A stretch of 64,000 bases of DNA, from positions 108,058,287 through 108,122,286 of the forward strand of contig OX457024.1 of the NCBI GenBank assembly GCA_949752745.1, in the 5' to 3' direction. Source of the stretch: Protula sp. h YS-2021 (lineage: Eukaryota; Annelida; Polychaeta; Sabellida; Serpulidae). Below are positions 11,205-23,200 of this stretch, one piece after another. How positions within the stretch are numbered: position 1 is the first letter of the stretch; each line of letters opens with the position of its first letter. A program made the translations under genes and the position numbers. The notes under the pieces are model-generated. The model searched no databases. It had not been told where the DNA came from and worked only from the letters and a program-made list of their open reading frames with translations.

Positions 11205-14200
11205 GTAAGTCATTGAAAACAAAATCCAAGGCAATGCAATTTATTTATTTGACTTTTTTTCAATGGATGGCCGAAAGGTTCAATGGGTGATAATTTTGAA
11301 TTCCGTGATAGGTAATCTAACCTAAGGCATTAGCCTAGCTGAGGTAATAGCCTGCTTACGACCCCTGACCGGATTCCAACCACCGAGCTTGGGATTACCA
11401 GGCGAACGCTCCAACCAACTGAGCCAACCGTCACCCGTCACCTGTCACCCGATATGTCCCGTCACCCGTCACCTGCCACCATCACCCGTTACCCGTCATC
11501 TGTCACCGTCACCCGTCACTCCTTTTTCACACTTGGAATTTGAACACATGAAAAATAATTAAAAAAGTGAATATTTAGGAATTATTGATATGTCGCTAGG
11601 AATTAGGAATGATAAGACAGGAATTATAGACGGGTCGCTTAGAATTGCTGATGATTTACGAGGGTTACCCAAGGGTGGCTTCGAAGTGCTGATGACTCGT
11701 GAGGAGTTATCGATGAGTTTGTTAGAAATACTGATGACTCTCGAGGGATTATCGATGGGTGGCTTAGAATTGCTGATGCGGCAGTAGGTATTGGGGCCTA
11801 AGAAATTATTTGTCAACACTGGATTTCCTGCTGAATGGCTCAAAATTATCAAGAGCTTGAGCAGCTCAAAATGATGAAACTAAACGGTAGAATAAGTTAA
11901 TTAATTAACAAATTAAATTAATTGCACTGTTTTTTTAGTTTCATAAAGTGTTATTGCGAGGATTGAACCTTTACTAGTTATCCACCGTTGATTCACATTG
12001 ATTTTAAGGTTGCCAGTGATTGGTTTTTTTTATCGAGTTACACAGCTGTAACATAAAACAACAACTTAGTTCTTAAAAAAACCCGAAACATTAAACCTTT
12101 TTATTTTAAATACTTTTCAGCCTGATTTTGGTTTTCTTAACTTTGCAGAGAAGTTATTTTAGATTCGAAACCTTTTCAGTTCGAAACCTTTTTAGAAAGA
12201 AGCATATATTTACCACCTACTCTGTGAAACGGCATTTCCCCCCACCCGGACCCCCTTCGGCCCTCACCAAGAATTGTGCATAACTGAAACTGACATTTAT
12301 ATGCACAGTGTATTTAAAATGGTCAAGTAAAGCTTTGTATTCACACGTCGTTCTCATAAATATGCTCAGCGTATTTAGCGTGTGCAGTTTAAGCACACAT
12401 CATTTACGTAAGGCACGGTGTGGTTGTGGGCACATGCGGCCCTTACGTGTTGCTTTTGGTGAAAAAAACATTGTTTTTCGCTTCGCGTTTTGATGGTGAA
12501 AATGAAAACAACGACTAAAACAAAAAGTGAGGTGCACAACTTGAAACATTACATATGTCCGAAATTAGGTAATCGTGTGGTCAGAGGAATACTTAAACAC
12601 AAAACGATGGACCAATAAAGAGAGAAAAAAAAGACCCGAAACATTGGCACCGTAAACTTCAATATGCTCCTTACAAGTCTTCCACTTGACAAGTGTTAAA
12701 AAATAAAACATTATTTAAATCTTGCCATTGCAAATTCAAGAACAATCTATTTTCTCACTCTGATTTTCAATTTCTTTCATATTGGTCCTTTCAAAAAAAC
12801 TTTCTTCTCAAATAATTTCTATAAAAAGTAACAAAATATCGTCTTTGTAGAATCACCAATGCAATTCACACTTTTGTTTGTTGTCAATCTAAATAAAACC
12901 CGAAATAGCCAATAAATAAATAAATGAAATAGACAGATTTTTGCTACCTTGTAGCGATAAACTTGCTCCGGAGCTAGATGACGATTTTTTTGTGTAACTT
13001 TATTGGCTGCGTAGCAGGATATAAAAGTCGCCTAATTGCATATGTGACGTTCCAAATACAAAGGTGGCGTTTGAAGTCAATTACGCCCAGGTCTGTGGCA
13101 TCAAAATTATTACCTGGCAAAGGGACGAAACTTCAAATAGACTACACTTCAGAATGTCTATGAAAAAATGACACCTGCAGAAGGACTAAACTGCAAATTG
13201 TCTACGCGGGAGCAAAACTAAAAAAAAAGTTCCTGCAAAAGGACTAAACTTCAAAAGGACTAATATTAAGCCTTGATTTTAGCAATTTTAGCACATTATG
13301 CCGATGTACTAAAATAGAGTAGAGAGGGGCTGAGTAGAATAGGTTGTTAAAGACTAGTAAAATAATCATGGTGAAACTGATATCAGTTTCGTAGTCGTTT
13401 TGAAGTTTAGTCCTTTTGCAAGTTAAGTTTACTCCGCATAGACGTTCTGTAGTCCTTTTGCCGGGTTACCCATCAAAAGAATGCATTAAATACATAACAT
13501 TTTAAATGCTCAAAGCTATTCTTATGTATAAAATAAGAAAATAATAATCTCATCTGAAAATGTTCTTTGGCACATGGACTAATGTTACTCGGCTTTATCC
13601 TGACGCGATTTCAGCCAATCGACCACAATTCTTTAACTACCAGTATTTAATGGTCTTTGGTATGGCTGAGTAATGCTTGGTGTTATAACGCCATCGTACT
13701 AACGTGTGGTAATTAAGCCTCACGCAAGCCTCACGCAAGCCTCACGCACACACAGTTTGTAGTTACATCAGACACAATTAACTACTAGGATATGACACTT
13801 GCAACCTAGCCCTCACTATCCACCTATTTTGAAATGTTCCCTGCAGTTTATTTAATGTGAACACTGCCTATCATCATGCTACAAAGTAATGCACGATAAT
13901 CAAAGTAAGATCGAATTACTTAAATTCAGTTTGAAAACATTTATTGAAACAATTTTAAATAGTTAAACAGTAGTTAACGATCTTTGTTTGCATTCATGCA
14001 GTTCTATACGATAGCACTGTATCTACCATAGGGGAAATATGCGAGGCACAGTTCCCACCCCACCCCCCTCGCCCAAAAGCCCCGCCCCTGCAACAACCAA
14101 AAATGTATGGATCGATTCGAGCACTGAACCGTTGGTGCCCCCTCTCGCCTGAGGGGTTGGGCAGGGGCAAAAATCTGGCTATGAAGTACCGTTTTCGAGA

Positions 14201-17200
14201 CACACATTAATTTTGTAATTTTCTCAAAAATTTAAAATATTCATAAGACGCTATTGCAACTTTGAAACCAGTTGTGAGGGATTTTCTACTGTGGTGAGAT
14301 GCGAATCACAAATCGTATCGTTTATAAGGAGATGGGCAGAAACAAGAAAACAAAGTAATTGTGAAAAATTTATCCAAAGCTGAGGACATTGATCTTTTTA
14401 GAGAATATAACAACTTTTCAGATCAATCGTGTCTTTCAGTTAAAATATGAAGTCGATGTTTAAATTAATTTTATGTATAAATATTCTGACTTGAAGAATA
14501 AGATAACTGGTTATAATAATTGTTTTACGGCACCATTTTTAACCCATAATAATATTATTCCCGCATTTATAGTCAGTCAATTTTCTATCTTCAATGCAAA
14601 ATTATTTATCCAGCTTTAAAAACAAAGCTACAGTGGTCATCTTGTCTCTGATCGTTACTAGAGCCTCATAATTCGGGATGAAAACCCTTACAGACTTTCA
14701 CTAGGCGAGCGAGAGTGTTCTCACCGTTCTAGCGCCTCCACTCACAGAACTAAGGAGCGTTTGTTGGTCTAACTCAGCACCACCCAAGTACACAGCGTGG
14801 TTGGAGAAAAGAAGAGCTGGAAGAGCTAATTATAAATCCCGGGAGCCTCTCCTCTACAAATTGGTTATCATAAACAAACAGTAAGAAATGTGCAACAAAA
14901 ACAATAATAAATTGGTTACATTTTCATACGAACCATGAGCACTGAATGCTAAGCTTGACATTTTTTTCCCTTTCTCAAACAAAAAGCGGACGCCCATATA
15001 AATCTAAATCGCCTAAACATGAGTCCGACTACGACCTTCAGATGTCTTGCTTGTTTCCGGTATGCGGCGCTGGCTGGGTTTCTTTTTCTCACTCTTGCCT
15101 TCTCATTTGAGGAAACCAACTGGTGTCGTGACGCTTCACACCTTGGCGGATTACAGGGTGTCAGAGGAGTCGCAGAAGGTGGCGCTTGTAAGAAACTATG
15201 AATCGGGGCTTGAGACGGCCTGGTGACCGTTTATTTCACGCCATTTCACCGTGGCGTAGGTCTTTAGGAATGCAGCAATCTTGTGTACCAAAGTGGGTGG
15301 TTTATCATGTTTGTCCGGTGTAAACCAGTTTAAACTCACCTCTCAGAACCCTGTTGTGCAAAGTGGAATATGGTATTTTTGATTTATCGTTGCTCACGAA
15401 GTTGGTGCCTGTACTTCGTGCATGCTTCACATTGTCATATGCTCTGGTTCTGAAGGTTTTAGGTCGATCCAAATGGAAGCAAAGAGGTGTCTGTGTTGAC
15501 AAAAATTATCGTTTTTATTTAATTTAAATGGGACTTTATTTTCTATAATATTTGTAGTTGTTCAGCTGAAGCCCGACCCCTACCCCACCATTTTGTTGCA
15601 CAACCTATGCTCCCACTCCCTCACCCGTCCCTATCGTTGTATTCTTGTACAGATGATGTCTCACCCCTACCGCACTCTTCTGCTGTACAACTGATGCTCC
15701 CACTCCCTCTCCCTTCCCTATCATGGCCTAATCCTGTAGTTGATGCAACCCACTCTCCCACCTGTCCCTGTAATTGCGTACAGATTATCAAACATTGAGT
15801 CGTCTTGTTAAGAGATGCCAGTCCTATGAAATGAAAGGGCAAGGTCGATAATTGTTACATAGTGCACGACTGTTTGAAGACACTACCTATGAAATTAAAT
15901 GATAGATATCAGGTATAACACAAGGCTTTTTTACTGAGAAAAAATAACAAAATTAAATGTTTTGTAAATTGCCTACTTATACCACACGCATGTGTGTAAT
16001 ATTGGCCTCATTAGAAAAATGTTGACCCTTTGACAATGTTTATCCATAGTTTCACCACTATTTTTCATGAGTAAATAATCATGCAATTATTTTGATTTAA
16101 ACTCATATGGGATCTCGCTCCTAGTCCTTGCCTTACTCAGTGTTTACTTTGTGGTCATTGGCTGAGTCCCCATGATCACTCACGGATGAGGATCAGCCCT
16201 GTAAAACGTGATTCCGTTTCTATTCCATTCACTTGAAATTAAGATTTTGATGCCTGCACTTAGTAAAAGCAGCTTAAGGACTTCCTCCTTCAGTCCCTCG
16301 CTCCACTTTGCTAAGTTTTGTTTAAAACAGAGGGTTTCAGTACAATGTAATTTGAAATTTGTTCTATTATTAGATGCAGTTTTGTTAGCTTGGACGTTTC
16401 TCATAAATGCATAATGCCTCTTATTTGTTGTTATTGAAGGCATATGTGACTTTAGCAAATGAATTAAAACGAATCAGTGCTGCCCAAACATAATGCTTTC
16501 GTTTATTCTTCTATCGAATCGGTGAGCTAGAGACTTTGAAGAGAAAAAAATAAATACATAAATAATGTGGACGCTTAGATGTAGTTTGAATGAAGTAAAA
16601 TGAAAAAAAGACACACCAAGCAATGCAGAGACACCACTTTTAAACCAACATTTTATTATGCTTTTTTGCCTGTGCAAACTGTGTATTCAAAGCCCAACAT
16701 GTACTGATTGGTTTGTTTGATGCCACAGGATAACTTAGACAACGCGTTCGATGCTGGGGGTAAGGTGTCGCTCGGGCTGACAGCGACAACGATTGTGTCA
16801 CAATGGACCTGGGCTGCGACGCTCCTTCAGTCCTCGACGGTGGCGAGCAAGGTGGGTGACATGTACCCGGGGCTTAACTCCACGCCAGTTCTATACTGTG
16901 GTAAACAAAGCGGGTACCTGGGGCTTAACTCCACTCCAGTTCTACACTGTGGTAAACAAAGCGGGCACCTGGGGCTTCACTCGACGTCAGTTCTACACTG
17001 TGGTAAACAAAGCGGGTACCTGGGGCTTAACTCCACGCCAGTTCTATACTGTGGTAAACAAAGCGGGTACCTGGGGCTTCACTCGACGTCAGTTCTATAC
17101 TGTGGTAAACAAAGCGGGTACCTGGGGCTTCACTCGACGTCAGTTCTACACTGTGGTAAACAAAGCGGGTACCTGGGGCTTAACTCCACGCCAGTTCTAT

Positions 17201-20200
17201 ACTGTGGTAAACAAAGCGGGTACCTGGGGCTTCACTCGACGTCAGTTCTATACTGTGGTAAACAAAGCGGGTACCTGGGGCTTCACTCGACGTCAGTTCT
17301 ACACTGTGGTAAACAAAGCGGGTACCTGGGGCTTAACTCCACGCCAGTTCTATACTGTGGTAAACAAAGCGGGTACCTGGGGCTTCACTCGACGTCAGTT
17401 CTATACTGTGGTAAACAAAGCGGGTACCTGGGGCTTCACTCGACGTCAGTTCTACACTGTGGTAAACAAAGCGGGTACCTGGGGCTTCACTCCACGTCAG
17501 TTCTACACTGTGGTAAGCATTGTGGGTAGCGCAGTTGGCCCTGGGCGTCACTCTCCTTCAGTTCTCAGCTATGGCGAGCAAGGTGGGCAACATGTACCAT
17601 GGGCTTCACTCCACGCAGTAGGCGCCATTCGTCACCAATTCTTAACGGTAGCGGGTAAAGGCGGATAACATGGGCCTGGGGTTTCGCTTAACTTCATGGC
17701 TGTGCTTTGGCAAACATGTCGGATAACGCAGTAAGCCCTTGGCATCACTCTGCGTCAATCCTCAACGGTAATGAGTGAGGTGGGTAACATGAATCCGGGG
17801 CTTCGCTCCACTTCAGCGCAACACTGTGGCAAACAAGACGGATAATACAGTCAGGCTGGCGTGTCAGTCCCCTTAAAACCTCCAGAGTCGCCAGCAAGGC
17901 CGGCAGCATTCGTGGCACTTGTACATAATTCGCCATTGTCTACCCCAAAACGAAACAAGGTGTTTCTGGAGCGCAACTCCCTTTCATTCCCCGATGATAG
18001 GAAGCAAGGTAGAGCGCAATTGTCCTCAACGTGAGCCTGTGGTGTTACTTTCCTTCAGTCCTCTCTCTATGGTTGCAAACAAACGCGGATAACACAGTGA
18101 GCGTTGGGTGGGGGTGGGGGTTACTTTCCTTCAGTCCTCTATGGTAGCAAGCAAACACGGATAAAACATTGAGCGTTGGGTGGGGGTGGGGTCGCTTTCC
18201 TCCTGTCCTCTATGGTAGCAAGCAAACGCGGATAACACAGTGTGCGTTGGGTGGGGTGGGGGTCGCTTTCCTCCTGTCCTCTATAGTAGCAAGCAAACGC
18301 GGATAACACAGTAAGCGTTGGGTGGGGGTGGGAATCGCTTTCCTCCTGTCCTCTGTGGTAGCAAGCAAATGCGGATAACACAGTGAGCGTTGGGTGGGGA
18401 CGGGGGTCGCTTTCCTCCTGTCCTCTATGGTAGCAAGCAAACGCGGATAACACAGTAAGCGTTGGGTGGGGGTGGGAATCGCTTTCCTGCTGTCCTCTAT
18501 AGTAGCAAGCAAACGCGGATAACACAGTGAGCCTGTGGCGTGGCTTTCCTCCAGTCCTAGTCGCACAAGCAAAGTAATTTCTATAAAATCACAAGAAAGT
18601 GTCCTTTAGTTACAAGAACAATTTTATTGCTAATGAAAACAAAAGGAAAGTTTGAAAAAATTAAATTAATTTTTACACATGCCCAGTTTAGATCATTTGA
18701 TGCTATACTGATAAAATTATAAAAAACTTTAAGTTAAACATATAATGACTGGATATTGTTGTGAATTATTATCTTTGCCAATAACTGAAAACATTTAAAG
18801 CGACTAATTACTCGAATATTGGCATTTACGGAGAAATATAAGTTATTTGACAGTAATGCCAAATCCATCCCGTAATATTTTGAGAGGGGAAATTTAGCCA
18901 AGGGCAAAACTAGATAATAATAATAATGATAATAATGATAGTAATAATAATAATAATAAGCACATTATTACCCTTAACCTGTCAACTGCATGTGTACACC
19001 TGTTTAGCATTTGATTTGCCTGCTATTTACAACACGCAAACGTCTTGTGAACAAGGATCCAGCCGTATGTTTCCAATGCTGTATATAGGGAGGTCGGATT
19101 ATCGTATGCATTGCTAAATCGTAATAATACTTAGTAAAGGTCTACGTATCCTTTACTTTAACTCCACTACTATAGGACAAGTCATCTATTTTAACATGAC
19201 ATGATATTCAGCAAAATCAGTCCAAATCTCTATTAGAAACGAAATCTGGATATCGATGAACCCAATCCAGCCTTTAAGCTCAAATACAAATTAAATTTCC
19301 AACACTTTGTATAACATTCCCATTACCAATGAAGGTACGTCAATTCTTCCGTATGGAGCCCTTAAAATGACTTCTATTCACTCATATATTTGTTTCTGGT
19401 TAATTAGACATAGGTATGATTTGACGGACACTGCTACTTCGTGCTCTAGTTACCGTAGACACTCACCTCTGTTCCCCTTTTGAGCCTTCTCTTTATACAT
19501 GGCTGTAATTTTCTGCCATTTTCTTGAAATAATTATGGATCTCAGGAAACGACTGGTTTAATAGTGTCGCATCAACGCAGCTTTGTTCAATTTGCAGCTC
19601 TATTTAGTTTTTTTTTGCATCCACCGCTAGACCATTTCATTTTTCTACATAACTGTTGTAATACATACCTAGTGTAAGATTCACTGCTGTATAAGGAAAT
19701 GACAAGCAAATTTTGCGTTCTAACTGAGAACAAATGGTCACATCTACGTGAATATAACAGACAAAAAGTCAACTTGACGCCGTCGAAGGCTCTAAGACTA
19801 AACCTTTTTAATTTTCGTGAGAAAAGTTAATTTTTCGTGTGTATGTTAAAACAGCGATAGATCTCTTTGTTATAATCCACTAGAACCACTCTTAAAGTAA
19901 GGGACAGTGAGTTCACCGCTATACGACTCGCCTACAGGCCTTCTACGCGTACCCAAACACAACGAGCTGATTGATCTATAAAGTATCTCACCATTTCAAT
20001 TCCGGGCCAAGAGTAAAAAAAACAGGTTGTCAGTTTTTGGAAGCAAATATGGCATGGCAGTCAAATGGAGAAAACATCAAACTCGTTTTGCATTTAATAA
20101 ATAACGTCACAAGCTTTTCTGCATATATAAAGGTTAAATGGCTCAGTGTGTTATAGTTTTCGAGAATAATTAACTTTTGTAGTTTTTTTCTTATTTGCGT

Positions 20201-23200
20201 CTTTTAATTTTTACCTTCTTAAAATACTGAAAGGATTTCCCTCTGAGCATGTGAACTATGAACTGTCATCGGATTATATATATATTAAATATATATAATG
20301 CATTAAAAAAGCATAATTCTTGATTATCGGCGGCAGCAATGTTGGAGTTTGTGTTACATGATGGAATAAGTAGCCATTTCCTCATCAGTTACGGCAACAA
20401 TACATCACACAGTGGTGACGAGGCTATACGGGGTGAACAAACCTGACGACACATTACCTGCCACGGCAGGCCTACTTTGTTTTGTTTTGTTGTGGTGTTT
20501 TTTTTGTTTTTATTTTTCTAAGTTAACAAGAAGCAATGCCCTTCCAGTAGGCCTCATTATTTTGCTATTTCTCAGTTTTCTAATGGTGCGGCAGGTGCGT
20601 CATTGTTATTCTTCGTCATTATTACTTGCGTTGTGGTTCCGACATAACTTAACTGCCTGTGTTAACCCAATACGATGATGCGATAACAGATCACTAAATA
20701 TAAGATGATGGTGCAATAATATCCTTCAAAATATAAAACCAACTGCAATAATATACTGATAAATATAGCATGATACTGCAAGAATAGACTACAAAATATA
20801 ACACAATACTGCAATAATATGCCACAAAATATAATATGTTACTGAAATAATATACTGCTACATATGACACATATATAGATTGCTAAGTATAACACAATAC
20901 TACATTTATACATTAAATATAACACAATATACTATTAGACAGAATGCGATACCACGATAATGTTTTAGATATACTGAAGTGCTCTCTGTATTGTTTATAC
21001 ATTAACTGCACAATTGCCTTTTAGTGTACAATTTATTGTTTACAAATTTTCGTTTTCAGTATGGAATAAGTGGCCCTTTTTGGTATGCGGCTGGTGCAAC
21101 AATCCAGATCTTGCTGTTCGCGATGCTTTCCGTTCAATTGAAGATCCGAGCACCTGGAGCTAAAACCTTCCTGCAAGTCATCAAAGCACGATTCGGATCG
21201 CGAACGCACAAAGTGTTCTGTGTGTTTGCGTTGATGACCAATGTCATTGTTACAGCTATGCTTATGCTTGGTAAGTGATGCTGGAAGCTGAGCTCAGACT
21301 TTAGAGCTTTTGATCTGGTAATACCAAGATGCCCGGTTGGCTTTCATTCCAATTGTCTCAGATGGAATACAGTGGGTTGGTTCACTCATCCGAAGGATGC
21401 GCGTTTTACTCCAGCCAGGGCTGGTAAGCAGAGGATTTGCTATCCCTCCGATTGTCTGTGCTGGGTGAATCCAATGGGTTAAACCAGCTATTACGGAATT
21501 CAAAATTATCACTGAGTCTTTCTGCCATCCCATTAAAAATGCTGGATAATCGTGAGTCATGAGTCATGTCGGCTCATGGCTATGCTAGGTGAGTCATTCC
21601 AGACCGGGATTGTGTCAGGGCAGTCATTCAAGGTTGTGCTGTTGTTAGATGAACCATACCCCCTGTGTCAATCCTAGGTGAGGCCTGCTAGGCTGTGGTG
21701 ATGTAATGTTGGTCATGGCAAAGTGGCGAACACAGGTGAATGGGGAATGGGGATTCAACCAACTGCAAAAATCACTCGAAGCAATGAGTTTTTGTGGAAA
21801 CACGAAGATTACAATTTTTTAATTTAATTTTTTAAAATTTCCGGGTGGGAAAGGGATTAAAAACGCGATCCACCTTCCTGGGAATCCACCAGTTTGACAG
21901 ACTAACCTAATGGTCGGTAGAATATACAAAACAATACTTATGACAAGTGAGTTACACTAAATAAAGCCGTAATTGGCCAATTACTATTTTGTAGTCTTTA
22001 CCCGCAAGCTGTTTTTGTTACAATATAAAGGGCTGCTGTGCTGTAAGTTAAATGTTATTATTACCAGCTTCTGGTAAACAACATGTAGACTGTCTTTAAT
22101 GAGCATTATGAGTGAGGTGCATGTCCACAGAAGGCCATGAGCTGTTGTGTATTAACCGTAATGTAGAGGACTAATACAATAACATGAAACAAGAAAGAAG
22201 CAATGATAATGAAGTTGTATAAATTTACACAGAAACCATAGCTGTATTGTGTCTGAGAAGGGTATAAACGTCAGAAGTTTGGCAGCTACGAGGTGTTACG
22301 GTGCAAACGAATCATGGCATTTCAAGGTTTTGTTGATTGCATTTTAGCTGGCAATAACAAAATAATACTAGAGTGGGCAGTGCTTATAAAGCATAAGAGT
22401 ACAGCTTACATTAAACACTTTCAATCGACACCTATTTAGTTTCTTGTTTTCTTAAACAAAACCAAATGCCTCGCCGAAGCAAACCCAGGATTCCCCAATA
22501 GTCATTTTCCTTTGTTCATTGTCATAATTCATTGTCAGAAGTTTAAAACTGATACAGCCATTCATCTGACCCAAAAAAACTCGTATAAAATTTTTAATCG
22601 ATACGATTTTCTGTTAGCGAGATACTTTGCACATGAGATTCTGGTCAAATTATGCGCCAGTTTCGTTTTCCTACTCGCGACAAGATTTGACAGAACATTT
22701 CGAACCTACTAGGAAATAGAACCGCCAAGTCTGAACTTTCTGCGATGTCCAGTGCATTTAGAAGTTTAACGAGTGACGTCATACGCCTTTCTTGATTTTG
22801 CTACATCTGTTAAGTGTTGACAGACCCGTCCCAGCCAACAAATAAAAAATAAACAGATCAAATTTGAAGTCGATACGACTTTTCGTTCTGGAGATCTCTT
22901 GCACATAACATTTTGTTCATGACTGAATTGCACATACCTACTTGCAATCATACATACATACACAAAGAACGTACACACCTCTATGTCTCCCTTAGTTGGA
23001 CAAATATCATTATCATTGGGAGTTTATCATACCAGTTTATTGGTAGAAAGCTAGCAGAAGCAAAGTTATTGAATTACATACCCTTACAAAGAGGAGACCA
23101 TGTAAAACGGTTAATGCATATCATCTTTTAAAACACAATTGTTGGCTCACAAACATTACAGCTTCCCGCGCTTGACTAACCTGCATGCAGCTTATACCTG

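Noticed and set aside
11335..11440. Functional tRNA gene
   Set aside because: The tRNA-like arms are imperfect and no clear anticodon stem or terminator was seen; a SINE head is more likely.
15019..15201. 60-codon frame with signal-peptide-like start
   Set aside because: Isolated, no homologous motif recognised and no splice context; likely chance.
16708..17668. 273- and 291-codon frames with 17-residue repeats
   Set aside because: Apart from exon 2 itself, they are translations of a 51-bp intronic array; 51 is a multiple of three, so frames stay open. The unit carries no known domain.
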